From contig RPFO01000312.1 of NCBI GenBank assembly GCA_009746045.1, positions 3,295,079 to 3,359,078 on the forward strand: a stretch of 64,000 nucleotides of DNA, written 5' to 3'. Source of the stretch: Mesostigma viride. Taxonomy: Eukaryota; Streptophyta; Mesostigmatophyceae; Mesostigmatales; Mesostigmataceae. Numbering within the stretch: position 1 is the stretch's first letter; every line of letters starts with the position of its first letter. The notes below the pieces were generated by a model. That model was not told the origin of the DNA. It ran no database searches and worked only from the letters and a program-made list of their open reading frames with translations. Below are positions 21,701-33,994 of this stretch, piece after piece. The position numbers and the translations under genes are program-made.

Positions 21701-23228
21701 CATGGTTTCTACCTAATTGGATCAACAAAATCAGCACATCCCTATGAGTTATTAATTTTTGGGCCAAAAATACGCTTTTTTAGGCAGGGCGTCCCCATAC
21801 ACACTCATAACACATCAATTAGGCCTGAAAAGCACAAGTCAAATTCTGTCATGACCATAGAAGGCACTGTCAATTAAGTTTGGTGGCATTCTGAGCTCAG
21901 CTGTAGCAGTTATTAATTTTGGCAGTTGGCCACCTGTGCAGATGTTAAGGAAGGCATTAGTGAGTATTAAGCACACTAACACTTCCTATGCCATCCAAAA
22001 GGCTCCTGACCATGCCCAATTCGACCACAATGTACAAGGAGGTGGCTGGGCACGTCATGTGCCCTTGCCTTACCTCGACACGGGTAACCTGTTGCGTGTG
22101 TGCACAACAATGAGGCAGGTAGCTCTACATGCCTAGCCAACACTTCTAAAGCATATTCCAGGTTTATGGTGTGGGCATCATCCCAAAACCAAGCTCAAAC
22201 ACACCCTAGAAAGCCATATCCACTAATCGCCCAACAAGGGTAACAACAGACAGTCCACAGAGAAAGCAGAATTATCATACATGCTGCTTGCCAAGGCTTC
22301 TTACCATGGTTACCTTGCCTTGCTAGCATATGAATTAGGGCTCTCCCATTTTAGTGGGAGAAAGGCCAACAAGACAACGATAACCCCTACCTACGTGCAG
22401 TTCCACCCATGCAGTATGCCCCTCAGAAAAACCACTGCCACCTTTCTTTCCAGCGCAGTTGTTTGCCAAGAAACAAACTCAAGCTTGTGAGCCTCTAACC
22501 ACAATGAAGCCTCTGCTAAGAAAGGCCGCGTCAATATTCACACAAAACTGAGTGCTGTTAGCAATCTCCTTCCAAGAAACCACTCAGCAAATCCCTGACA
22601 ACTTGACGATTAATGCCACGGTCACGCTTTGACACCAGCCATGCAACGTACATAAAAACCACTGAAAGGTGCCAGGAATCTGGCGATGCGCAGCAAGGAA
22701 TGGCATTATACCTGGCACTAACTGCACGGAAAGAAGCCGAAAACTTGCGTTGATAACCCATAAAGGAAGCGAAACATTCATAGGGTCACGTTGATCACAC
22801 GATCGTACCATTACCAGAATTGTCCTTCGCCCAGCGGCGCAAGAAAGAACAACCTTCCATGGAATAATAAGACGCGCATCCCGCGCGAGCCTGGAGAGTG
22901 TCTTACCGATCATGACGGAAATCTTGCCGAAACCCAGCAAATTTTTGAAAGCTTTACCAATAACAATTTAAACGCATCCTTGACGCTAGGTAAAGCCCAT
23001 AAAACCTGACAATCACCGCCGCCAGCGTGCATTCTAATTTATTCCTCTCGACGAAAACATCATGATCAGATTGGACCCCCGTGGCGATGGTCATCAATAA
23101 AATCATCGACACTGCAAAAAACGCGAACTCCGCTACGAAGTAGTATCATTTACTCATCGTCTTTAAGATTCGCTCAGTTTCTCTGCATTCCGCGAGCTAT
23201 CTTTTTCTACTCAGACTGCCTGAAAGCA
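18738..23228. other. Gene-poor stretch
   Basis: No convincing exon on either strand. ORFs are short and without recognisable motifs. Features noted: (TTG)n near 19459-19478 and a TGTTGTTGTT run near 20644. A minus-strand segment about 22870-22990 ends in a GTAAGA donor-like site but has no partner exon. Confidence 0.45.
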
Positions 23229-23346
23229 CGTCGCCATGGCCAGCTCCGGTAGGGGTGCGCGCCCCGTGCACCACTTTTTCACGGTACGGACGGGTACCGC
23301 GAATTTTTCGGCGCCAAAATATTCGTGCCGGGACCGTCCCCTTAAG
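23229..23346 (+). repeat. Dispersed repeat, copy 2 (pair with 7565-7685)
   Basis: Same orientation and order of conserved blocks as 7565-7685. The plus strand has an ATG-initiated frame (MASSGRGARPVHHFF...) here, faintly like the start of a BED-type zinc finger, but the other copy does not conserve it well. Confidence 0.72.
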
Positions 23347-24009
23347 TTGCTTATGCATTTTGCAGGAAATGCTTTGGTTTTCTTCTCTGCTTGGATTGTG
23401 TTTTCTGTAAGAAAAATTGTTCAATGCAGCAAAATAGTTTCTTGTGCATAGTGAAACAGTTTCTCTCTCTGCTTAACCCCAAGTTACTTTGCCAACAAGG
23501 GAAGCTTATTAGGTGTGGTGGCTCAGACTTTTGGAGCATTAGATATCAGTTCTACTCTCATTGTCATTTGAATCCAAATCATTATCTCGGCATAGCAGCT
23601 GCATCCCACCTTTCCAGTCATGCCCTGAACCATTGAACTTGGTCGGCACACACACAACATGTCGGCACACTGTACACAACATATAATACTTCCGGTGCAT
23701 TGAAATGCATGAAGCCACTTTTAAGCGCAATACCATTGCCAGGCCATATTCACTGGTCCTTGATTATGGCTTTAACCCCTCAACCGTCCTCATGCCGATT
23801 TTCGACCACGAGTTTTTCTCGCACGTGACTGAAAATCGGCACGAGTTTGTGCGCCCTGTAGGGACCTGGCGGGAATCTTTTGGCGGGTAAAAATAGGACC
23901 GTTGGAAAGATCTAGATCTGCTCAGTGTCCGTAGGACACTTGAATGACCGTATCTGACCACCGGACCAGGGTGCAAACCCTGGTCAAAGTCAACAGGGTA
24001 CCCTAAGTT

Positions 24010-24422
24010 GGTGACTCAAAATAGTCACCAGCTATTTTTAGGATTATCTTGTGGGTCCCTGGGTGAAACAAGACATGTATATTAAAGTGCTTGGATGTAG
24101 TGCTTGGGTACAGTTGCAGTCCCCCCTGAAACACTAGGGTGAAATTCAAGGTATACGTGGTCCATCATGCGTTGGTTGCATGTGAAGCCCGTACTCGCGG
24201 CACGGGCGTAGCCGTCTCTAAGCATATGCGGCAGTGGCTATGGCAAGTATCGGTGGCACACAGGTTGGAATAGGTGTTAATAGCATGCGTGTTTACCAAT
24301 ATTCTATGCTTACCTGTCATGTCCAGGTTCAATACTACACTAGAATGCTTGTTTTAGCGCCCAAAAAACTGGTGACTCAAATGAGTCACCAGTTACTTTA
24401 GCACTATCTTGTGGGTCCCTGG
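24010..24422. repeat. Pair of direct repeats carrying TGACTCA palindromes
   Basis: 24010-24062 and 24371-24422 both run GGTGACTCA..TAGTCACCAG.. to CTTGTGGGTCCCTGG. At 24371-24390 the sequence is a perfect GGTGACTCA-AA-TGAGTCACC palindrome. A third GGTGACTCA is at 24722. Origin unknown. Confidence 0.7.
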
Positions 24423-25369
24423 GGCGGTTACAAATTTTAGTGTTGGTTACCCATCCTAACTTGTAAACCTATCTACAAAACCAACCCCAGGGTCAACTCA
24501 TTGAGGAAAGGGGTCTATCACGCATTGTAAGAGTGTCACCACACACACTCACCGTACCCCCCTGTGGGGGGGGGCTAATTATAGAGCAGGGGGACCTAGT
24601 CATGGGACCACCCACTATACCCCCAGGTGGGCCTTCATGTGGGTAATAATGCTTGGTTCCCAGTATGGTCTATAAATAATAATTCTACTGAATGGGGGCA
24701 CCTGTGGCGTACTGTGCAACTGGTGACTCATCATAGGTATGACGAGTCAGAGACGGTTGAGGGGTTAAAGGCCCCAATCGTTTGGAGGCAATTACAGAAA
24801 TCCTGACTTGAAATGGCCTTTAAAAATCTGCTCATATTTAAAAGGTCGTAAAAGCCTCCACGTAGCATGTCTGGGGGGGCGTTTGGAAAAAAAAGCTGGA
24901 TTGTCCCGAGTCCTCATATTTGGTATTGTGGACCATGGCAATATTTTGTGGCCAAATGGCCTCTTTTGGCCCCTTATCAGGTGGGCTCATCCTCTGTGAT
25001 GCCCCTGGGCAGCATGGCAATGATGTCAGACCTCATGTATCGTCCCTAGTTCTCATTTGCACTAATTTAGCGCGACGGGGGGTCCTACAAACAAATAGCA
25101 CATGCCCAGATGAGACCCCTGTATGCCGCGTTATAGTGCCGCTAATCAACAGCTCCAAACCCAGCTTTTTTTTTCCTTAGGTGTTTGCTACACATGTCCA
25201 GGTAATAATGCTGACCTAAAAGGGCTTTAACGAATTCCCACAAACCCGGCTGCGGCGTGGACGGATGCTAAGTGCCCATTTCGTAGATATTTCCACCCTC
25301 GTAGATATTTCCATGCACCGGAGGTAGTATATATATACTGCCGCCGACTGAAAGAAGAGGGTCGGAGTA

Positions 25370-26534
25370 TGTATACACAGTGTGAGCTAGTACGCCGTAT
25401 TATGCGGTATTATACGCGTATTATACAGTACGCGGGGTTTGGCGTATAAACGTACTAGAAATGCGCCGTACTACCGTCTAAGTTAGTGTAAGTGCGTCGT
25501 AATATTACGCATTATACGCGTATTTTTTCGTACTTTTTCCGAAATTTCGCGCCAGGCCTAGTTTTGGACCGATTTGTCGCAATCCGTACAGTACAGAACC
25601 GGATTTTTCGCAATCGATTCTACGCACGTAGTCGGACAAGCACATGGGCAAGCCCGAACACCTACTGATAAATAAATGCAAAGGTGCTGCCTTCGATGGC
25701 TGCCCGGCATTTTGGTAGCTGCCGGCAGTCGGCTGGAATGCAGTGATAATTCAACACACCGGCCAGCCCTTAGCAACATGGCCAGCAATTACGGCTATGA
25801 AGCCGTAAGCTTCCAAATTATCACGACGCAGGTATTCAAGCAGTAATGTTATGGCAGGTTAGCTAATAACAAGATGCAATGCTTGTGGGAAAGCAATGGT
25901 AAACGTGTACAGCGTACGCCACGGTAGCGACAGCTGAATTGGCAACACATGACGACATTTAAACGGCTTCCGGATATATGGATCAAGTAGGAAAGAATAC
26001 AAGCACATCAACTCACATAACGATTAGGGCATATTAGCACGTCACAAGCGTGCTGAGATAAACGTCCAGAGCAGATAGCTATCGCAGTTAGCTATGGCAG
26101 TAAATGTGCCTGGCGTGGTTTACTGGTTACGCAACAAGAAGGTGAACTACGGAAGGTAAACAACACCGTAAGTGAATACTGCGCACGGCTTAATCGTGAG
26201 CACAGTGTCGCGCGCTTTTTGATTACCATACCGCATAAGCGTTATAGCAATACGTGCTTTAATACTGGTGCAACAATTAGCGCAGTTTATTATGACACAT
26301 TGCGGTGCGTATTAGCGCAGATTACAACTAGTAGAGCGATGGCTTCAATTCCGTCGAGGCATGATGGAAGACCTCGGCCAAAATAACCCAGATTTCATGA
26401 CAGACGCGGAGATGGATCAGGCCCGGACTTTTCGAGTTTGCCGTATATATAATACGCGTATAGTACGTTATACGGCAATACGTCGAGTTTGGCGTACTAC
26501 CGTACTATCCGTACTAACGCACACTGTGTATACA
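25370..26534. mobile_element. Candidate 1.17-kb DNA element with terminal inverted repeats
   Basis: Left end TGTATACACAGTGTGAGCTA and right end reverse complement TGTATACACAGTGTGCGTTA match over about 25 bp with two or three mismatches. Both ends are followed by subterminal TACGCGTATTATA-type repeats. No transposase ORF inside and no clear target-site duplication, so non-autonomous if real. Confidence 0.65.
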
Positions 26535-26748
26535 GCCATAGTACCCAGCGATGCACGGGTTCTTTGAACATGGACAGACTGAATTTTTGCGCAACGTTGT
26601 GAGGCACCCGCGACACGATGGCCTGCGACGGCCCGGATGATATTCGGATTATACTAGTGGATATTTCGTATTCAAGGTTGCGTCCAAATCGTTTCAATGC
26701 AGGCACACTTTTTCAAGCTTTTGTAAACTCTTGTGTTTTTTCCTCCAA

Positions 26749-29490
26749 ATGATGCAGGCTGATGTGCCTGCGAGTCCCAAATCAGGGCTCTCTCCCCAAA
26801 GTCCGGCCTATGATTTGTTCCTCACACATGCCTGGGGGAAAAACAACAAGAACCACAAGCGGGTCGCGCGCGTCAACGCGGCGCTCAAGAAGCTCGGGTT
26901 CACGACATGGTTCGATGACGACCGAATGGTCGGCCAAATTAGACAGCAGATGTGCACCGGCATTGGAAATTCACGCGCCGTGCTGGTTTTCATCACGGCG
27001 GACTACATGGAGAAGGTGAACTCAGAGCAGGATAACAACTGCCAGCTGGAGTTCAACTATGCAGTGGACAAGAAGAAATCAAAACTCATGATCCCTATTG
27101 TCATGGAGAAGGACTTCCTCGATCCCGAGAAGTGGGACGGCCCGCTCAAGATGTGTCTTGGCACCAAGATGTTTTACGCCATGGCACAAGATTCTGACAT
27201 GGACTCCATGCTGTCCGGGCTCTTGAAAGAGCTGGCTGGCATAGGGATCACTCCATCACAGAGCGGGCAAGCTCCCGCTAGCCCTACCCAGCAAGCCAAG
27301 GTTGTTGACGTGGCGCAGGAGACCAAGCTGCCATCACAGAGCGGGCAAGCTCCCGCTAGCCCTACCCAGCAAGCCAAGGTTGTTGACGTGGCGCAGGAGA
27401 CCAAGCTGCCATCACAGAGCGGGCAAGCTCCCGCTAGCCCTACCCAGCAAGCCAAGGTTGTTGACGTGGCGCAGGAGACCAAGCTGCCATCACAGAGCGG
27501 GCAAGCTCCCGCTAGCCCTACCCAGCAAGCCAAGGTTGTTGACGTGGCGCAGGAGACCAAGCTGCCATCACAGAGCGGGCAAGCTCCCGCTAGCCCTACC
27601 CAGCAAGCCAAGGTTGTTGACGTGGCGCAGGAGACCAAGCTGCCATCACAGAGCGGGCAAGCTCCCGCTAGCCCTACCCAGCAAGCCAAGGTTGTTGACG
27701 TGGCGCAGGAGACCAAGCTGCCATCACAGAGCGGGCAAGCTCCCGCTAGCCCTACCCAGCAAGCCAAGGTTGTTGACGTGGCGCAGGAGACCAAGCTGAA
27801 GGTGGAGCAGCCAGCGGGAGATATTGTGAGTGGCCAAAATTGTCATTTAGTGGCCCACAAGTTCAGAGCGTGCAAACACTAAATAACTCAGGTGCAGCCA
27901 AACAGTGGTGAGCAGAAGCAATACATAACGCATACCGTAGTTTCTTTTAAAATATGATATTTATGTGTGCTTGACGCAAGTTTGGCCCTGCCTTTATACG
28001 CTTAAGCGTGCAAATTTGCAGCTAGAACGTGTCTAGATTCTTGGACATTTCAGCCAAAGTGGAATCATCGGCTTTCCTCCCATGGTTGTGTACCTTAAGC
28101 ACGCAGCACCTGCCCGTGAAGTATGTGAAATTGAACACGAGATATACCTAAGGTTTCTCCTTGCCATGGTGCCCTTGCGATCGCATGATTGGGTATGAAT
28201 TAGCCTCTGCTACATGTTGTCGACGTTTGCGATTTCTCCTGGCCAGGTGCAAACTACAGGCTGAAGAACAGGCAGGACCATACATAGGATTTCAAGATGA
28301 TACATAGTTGCGGCCATGGAGAGGCCAACCACTGTTTCCTTCCCGATACATAATGCGCATGGCGAAAGACAGGGCTCAGTTGTCTACATCATCTGGCAAT
28401 AGCTGACTTTCCTTCAATTTTTTTCACGACCCCTCAGTCATGCCCATTTGTTTCTCTTCTGATAACGGTGAGGGAAAGCTGGTTATCAATGTGGCCACAT
28501 GTGTGTTTCAGCTTTTTGCGCCGCACTCCATTCTGTGAATCGTTCCAGCCATGCATGTTGTCATGAATTCTTCATAAAGTTTTTTTTGCAAATTTGTGCA
28601 GAACTTCAGCTCCTCAAATGAGCTCTTCTCATGTTCAAATAGTTGTGTCTTCATATTATCCTCGGCTGTAAATTTTGTCGCGCATACTAAGTGGGATTTT
28701 GCATTGCTGCATGGCCAGATGTTGACCATTATTTGTAATCTGGGCACATGTGCACAATCGCCTGGATGTATGATGGCCAGCGCTTTTGTATTACACGGGC
28801 CATTGGTTGGCCACACTGGCTGGCTTTTTGTACATATGTAACCCTTGTTTCCTTTAGGTTGACATATACCTCATGGCTTTCTAGATGGCTGCCAGATGCA
28901 CTCACCAAGCCCATGCTCTGAAATACATTTTAAAACGAACCACAGACTGCGGAAGTGCGTCTCGCCAAGGAAGAAAAAGCAGGGAATGTTGCGCGCTCCT
29001 TGCCACCGCCGACCATGCCCAAGGCGCCCCAGCAAGCTGCGGTAACGGCTCCACAGAGCGTGGTGGGTGTGGCCAACTTTTTTGTGAAGGCCCCCTATGG
29101 CCACTCACAAAGAAGGAAGTTTGTGTATCCGAGCCATTGTCATGATAATCAAAATGTTGGAGTTCGTTTTGACGTCAGGGTTGGCCCAATTGAGAACAAT
29201 CATCTTTTGTGTGCGTGTGTGGGTGCGTTGTACTCCTTGTAATGCACCTAATCGCACTGGTTGCTTGAATCTATGTACACACTTGTTGTCTTTAGGTTGA
29301 CAAATATATACCTCATGGCTTCTAGATGGCTGTCAGATGCCTGATGCAATTACCAAGCTTGCACATGCTCTGAAATGCATTCAACCAACCGCAGACTGTA
29401 ACAACGGCTCGCACTGAGAACAAGAAGGAGCGCCCGGCGAGTATCTATTACGAGTTGTCTGGTCATCAACTACATCGATATGCTACTGAG
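26749..29490 (+). CDS. TIR-domain protein with tandem 26-residue repeats
   Basis: Exons 26749-27825, 28946-29062 and 29395-29490, all phase 0. A TIR domain spans about residues 22-165: YDLFLTHAWG, TTWFDDDRM, AVLVFITADYM and a LMIPIVMEKDF strand. This is the TIR1-like fold used in signalling or NAD cleavage; a Glu after the FITADYME box is a candidate catalytic residue, not verified. Seven identical copies of PSQSGQAPASPTQQAKVV plus DVAQETKL follow. Exon 2 reads TAEVRLAKEEKAG and exon 3 TVTTARTENKKERPAS. The start could be ATG 26749 (MMQADVP); equally the pyrimidine-rich run and CAG at 26755-26757 could be an acceptor with the true start upstream. A possible last exon is at 30826. The role is unknown; no NB-ARC or LRR follows. 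Confidence 0.78.
27253..27798 (+). repeat. Seven identical 78-bp coding repeats
   Basis: Units start at 27253, 27331, 27409, 27487, 27565, 27643 and 27721 and look identical at base level. In frame (26 residues), Pro/Gln/Ala-rich, within exon 1 of the TIR gene. Identity at synonymous sites means very recent amplification. Confidence 0.97.
28846..29394 (+). repeat. Duplicated intron-acceptor segment of the TIR gene
   Basis: 28846-28945 and 29278-29394 share TTAGGTTGACA..ATACCTCATGGCTT..TAGATGGCTG..CATGCTCTGAAAT..CGCAG/CACAG. Each copy ends at the acceptor of an exon starting ACTG, so exons 2 and 3 may descend from one exon. Confidence 0.8.
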
Positions 29491-30825
29491 GTGAGTACTG
29501 AGTGAGCGTGGCCAAGTTTCTGGTGATGGTACGGTACGGCCACTTACTGCCCATGAATTAGAAGGCATGCCGTCGCCTTCTGTGGCCATGAGAGTCACTT
29601 ATCGAGCAGTGTTTGCAGTTCAACTTCCCATTGGCTGGCATGCCTTTACCCATGTGTGCTCGCGCATCCCTTTCCTTCTGAGGTAAGGGCACCTAGGAAC
29701 CTGGGTAAGCTCCCACCTGTATCATGGCGATTACTCCAAGGAGCAAACTTTCCAAGTGGGAGCAATCCTTGCCCCCATAAACGCTCCAGTGGCTAAGAAT
29801 TCTATGCACCAGTTTCACCCCATCTCTCTCTCCTGAGGGATCTACCTGACATGAATGGACCTGCCAATTGACTCAAGCTCTAAGCACTTGTTACTATGCT
29901 TTTCGTCATGTAGAGAGAAATTTTGTGCTATGCATGCCTAGTATGCCTAGGAGCTGTACCCCTCGTAAAAAGCTAGAGTACCGGGAAGATAGTGTTCCTC
30001 CCACTCTCCACTCTTCCCCCCATCCCCTCCTGCTCCCGCCTTTTCTGTCCCCCCCCTTGTCCGTGAATATTGCCCATTCTGTCATAGGAATAATTTTCTC
30101 AAGTACATCGAGCTGATATGAAGGATTGAGAATCTGGCCTGAGAGTATAGAAGGTAGAACAGCCCAATTTTGCAATCGCCAGGATTTTATATAACAAGGT
30201 TGGGCTTTCCCTTGAAATATGTATGGTATGCCGTGTATGAGGATGCATGGTCAAACATTCGATCGTTAATAAGGATCCTATTACTGTCATCCCCTGCATG
30301 ACGTCCTTCATCCCCATGTTATCGTCATGTTGAGCGTCCACGTGGCATCCTTACCAATGCACGTCGCAGTGGTAGGTGTTTACTTGCAGGAATTACTGCA
30401 CCATTGCCATGCTACAAGCATTACAGTATGCGCTTTGACCGCCTTCCCTCTTGGCTTCCAGCTTTTGCTCACACATGTTCATGCATACCACCACCCAGTT
30501 CAAGTTGTTTATTCTTTGGTTCTTGCACTATTGCAAGCCGTACGGTCTGCTTTGAAGAAATTCTGCGATTTTATATGGGATTCGATGTATCTGATAAGGA
30601 AGTAAGACATTGTAGGCATAATTGCTGGAAAGAGTTAAAAGAATTGTATGCCGACAGCATGCATCTCAATACTCAGCAGACACAATGCCCATGGGTGCGG
30701 CGGGCTTGTCCATGGCTATGCAACCCTACCTAGTGGCTAGTTTGCATGTATGCTGACATGCCTGCATGGGCTGCGTGCTGCGTTCAACTTTGGTTTTTGT
30801 TCCCGCCTGGTGCTGCCTCATCCAG

Positions 30826-30867
30826 GAAGACTATGAAGAATGGAAGATCGGGAATGGGTTTTTCTAA
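30826..30867 (+). CDS. Possible terminal exon of the TIR gene
   Basis: A strong pyrimidine tract and CAG at 30823-30825 precede GAAGACTATGAAGAATGGAA, which reads EDYEEWKIGNGFF and a TAA in phase 0, compatible with the phase-0 end of exon 3. An intermediate exon (about 30536-30600, donor GTAAGA) is possible but its phase does not fit simply. Confidence 0.3.
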   Translation, partial: EDYEEWKIGNGFF

Positions 30868-30945
30868 TGAGATTAGCATAGTACTCCGTGGCATGCCTTT
30901 GCGCATGACACGCAAGTACTTACTTACTTAAAGGGTTCCCATGAT

Positions 30946-31109
30946 TAATTAATTAATTAATTAATTAATTAATTAATTAATTAATTAATTAATTAATTAA
31001 TTAATTAATTAATTAATTAATTAATTAATTAATTAATTAGACTCGTGCTCCCGTTGGGGAGTCACGGAGCATTAACCCCGTTGGATGGATGGATGGGTGC
31101 AAACGCTCA
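30946..31109 (-). mobile_element. LINE 3' end with long TTAA tail
   Basis: About 94 bp of (TTAA)n, then the CTCCC-GTTG-GGGAG hairpin and GGATGGATGG. The 10-bp duplication TTCCCATGAT flanks it at 30936-30945 and 31110-31119. Confidence 0.92.
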
Positions 31110-31321
31110 TTCCCATGATACAAACGCTAAATGTCACATCAAGCATGACTTAAGTGTCAAGCCCAAGTATAATGGCCTCCTATAGATGTACTAAATATTT
31201 GCCTTGTCGAATCTTTTGGCAGTACTCATTATTGGGTGCATTTTATCAGATTTCTCCGGGCCATATATTTATCTAGACTTTATATACCCTGCCCCCTTCT
31301 TGTTATGCATCAATTAGGGAT

Positions 31322-31896
31322 TAATTAATTAATTAATTAGACTCGTGCTCCCGTTGGGGAGTCACGGAGCATTAACCCCGATGGATGGATGGATGGGTGC
31401 AAACATTCCTACCGGTCTAATCTATCTACATTGGCTACATACTACATCTATCTAACAGCATTCTAACTACAACATCTATCTAGGCAGCCGCACGCTGCCC
31501 GAGGGGGAGCTATCTGGCGTGCCTCCCGCGGGATTGCACCCGCGGGCGCTTCCCCACTGGGGGGGGCTCATTGTCCTCTATGACCTGGGCCCACTTGGCC
31601 TTGTCCATCATCTTCTTCCAAATCACGGAGAGGCCGAGGCCCCCCATGTCTTCTACTAGCTGTTCCTTGAAGGTGCGGGCCTTGCGGCGTCTAACATCAC
31701 TGGGCCCAGCCCACGTCAGGAGGTGCCGGCCAGGCTGGGCTGGTCGCAGTCCTGCGGGGGGGCCACGGGAGGTGTCTACCTGGTTGGTGCGAGCTAGGTG
31801 CCCTACAAGCTGCAGGCGGCGTTGCTTAATGGTGCTGGTGATATAGGGCATGCCCTGGTACAGGTCCTCATTGCGGACATGAGCAGCATATCCTAC
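31322..31896 (-). mobile_element. 5'-truncated LINE with target-site duplication
   Basis: Encodes the RT C-terminal tail (YITSTIKQRRLQLVGHLAR, TWAGPSDVRRRKARTF, KWAQVIEDNEPPPVGK) on the minus strand, intact to its stop at 31510. The 3' UTR has GGATGGATGG, the hairpin and a TTAA tail. The 12-bp duplication TCAATTAGGGAT is at 31310-31321 and 31897-31908. Confidence 0.95.
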
Positions 31897-31936
31897 TCAA
31901 TTAGGGATGAAAGATACATGCTACTAAAAATAAAAA

Positions 31937-32025
31937 GTAATTAATTAATCCATCCATCTACCGGGGTTAATGCTCGTTGACTCCCCAACGGGAGCACGAG
32001 TTTCATTCATTCATTAACTAATTAA
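31937..32025 (+). mobile_element. Short LINE 3' end
   Basis: CCATCCATCTACCGGGGTTAATG, then CTCCCCAACGGGAG and ATTCATTCATTAACTAATTA tail. Only the last about 90 bp of the element is present. Confidence 0.8.
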
Positions 32026-33860
32026 TGAAGGCAGGGAAGACACCATGGGGCTGACGACAACGCCTGATATATTTTGACATGCAGGCGGGTGGTGGGGTAT
32101 CGTACGCCGGGGCGGAGCAGCCACCCAGCGCCTACGTTTTAACATTAGTACTGCGCTGGTTGTCTCCTTGATACTGTGTCCTAAAAGTTTTGCACTGCGT
32201 AGTGGGTTCATTTATTTCCAGCCGACCTTTGCATGTGCTTGTGGCATTGACAATGGGAGTAGTCGTGAGGGAATTAAGCTTCATTTACTGCCCATGGCCT
32301 GCATGTCAACAATTTTATGTCTTATGATCCAAAATGCACCCATGGTGGCATGGCAGTCTTTGGGAATATCGCACTGCAAAAGACACCGTTTCGTAGAATG
32401 CAGACATTATTCAGTTTTACTTCAACATTTTGCACCGACACTCGCCTCACAAAAGTCATATTTACAGGTTGCGTCACTTCAAACTGAGTTCCTTGGAAAG
32501 AGCACGCAATGACAATAACGAGCAAACGCCAACAGCTCTGGGTAGCCAGGCTGAAAAAACAAACTGCTGGGAAAAAAAGGGTCACAGCTGAAAGCTACTC
32601 AATGACTCCCAGCATGCCCGGAAATTTCACTACCAGGTTGTCTCACTTCTTAAAATCCTTTGCCTTCTTGAATGGGACACTAGGGCGCTTCCCTCATTTT
32701 GACAGATTGATGGATAAAGCCTGGCATCTGCCCTCAGGACTAGTACAGCTCTTGCTACACAAATAAACTCTATGAAATCGGTGGACGCAACTGCCAAAAA
32801 CGCCCCTCCTGGGATTAGGGGTTACCCTCCTACTTTGAATCAACCAGCCTTTATCTCAACAACAAGCCCTTGTCTGCTCGCAAGGCAAGAGAAAGAACAA
32901 CACCACATCGGTTGGCGAAGTGCTCTGCCAAATGGGCGAAATGTAGCAAACCCTGCAGCCATGGCCCCTGCGCGCTCATGAAAGCTTGAAAAAGCTTCCT
33001 TTGTTTCTCCAGCCATGGAAGCAAGGGCAAAGAAGACGAAGGAAGCACGGCCAGTTTCCTTTGGCAACAGGTAAGTGATAGTCTCCTCGTGCTGTCTCTG
33101 GTCAGCATTCTGTGACCCCACCGTGCTGAAAGGTAGTCATAACTCACATATGAGGGACGCCTGGCTGGATGGACCAGTGAACTACTGTACACTGTTGTCT
33201 CCTTGATAGTCGCCAGATACACAACGTGGCCACCTGCCTGGCCACCGAACGGAATCCGCCGGCAAATGAGGATCCACACCGAGTGGCGCAAATAATATCA
33301 TCCGCGCCAACGGCATGCCCTTTTCACGGCAGAGCTTGCTTCCCGCTCACACCCTGGTCAGGCCAAAGAGGAAGGCAAGGAAGAACAACACCTTTCTTGC
33401 AGTTCCTGGGTGCTGTCCCAGGGTGCGTCCTCCACCTGGATGCCGCGTGACACCCGCAGGCGCATGGCAGGCACCACACGCTGCGACGTGACGGAAGAGC
33501 GAGCTTCCCTGACTGAATCCTTGAAAGAGACCCCTCTTCAAGAACCTTTGAAGAGCCGCCCTTGAAGGACCTTGAAGGACCCCCCTTGAAGGAGACAATG
33601 ACATGACACCCTTTGTCCCACTTTAAGGGGACATTAGGCCAGGAGTCGGCCCGCTCTTCCTCCTGGTTAGCTCTTGACCCCCGGTCAGCCCATGAATGAG
33701 ATGCCTCGAGACAGCCGCCGGCTCCTGACCCTCTGCCCGGGCCCTGCAGAGAACCTCGTCTCACCCTTCCATCAGCCCGTGAGGGGACCCGAGCCCGCAT
33801 GAACTGTCGTTTGTGACCCCCCGTTTCGCGCATGAGGAAGGCCTCGCAATCAGCCCGCTC
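32026..33860. other. Intergenic, 3' side of ACR gene
   Basis: No exon recognised. 33525-33595 has short CTTGAAGGACC-type repeats. ORFs on both strands lack recognisable domains. Confidence 0.45.
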
Positions 33861-33992
33861 CTCGTCCTCCCTCCACCCACGAGAAAACCCTCCACTCAGC
33901 CCTCCACTCAGCCCATGAGAAATCCTCCGCTCAGCCCTCCACTCAGCCCTCCACTCAGCCCTCCACTCAGCCCTCCACTCAGCCCCCACCCA
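33665..33992. repeat. CAGCCCTCCACT minisatellite and stop-codon-edge copies
   Basis: 11-12 bp units at 33892-33984 lie directly downstream of the ACR stop. TCAGCCCATGA/GCATGAGGAAGGCCT copies of the stop region (33994-34013) occur at 33687-33697, 33773-33784, 33830-33845 and 33911-33921. Confidence 0.75.
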
Positions 33993-33994
33993 GC

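Noticed and set aside
22584-22990. 118-codon minus ORF as a gene
   Set aside because: No recognisable motif, no partner exons, and codon pattern unlike the GC-rich genes here.
26361-26450. MMEDLGQNNPDFMTDAEMDQ as first exon of the TIR gene
   Set aside because: Looks protein-like, but the only nearby GT donor gives a phase that produces a stop when joined to 26758, and it lies inside the candidate transposon.
27253-27798. CRISPR-like regular spacing
   Set aside because: There are no unique spacers; units are directly adjacent identical coding repeats in a eukaryotic gene. The same holds for the other tandem arrays.
27174-27799. Overlapping ORFs on both strands across the 78-bp repeats
   Set aside because: Shadows of the TIR-protein repeats; the sense frame is fixed by the TIR domain upstream.
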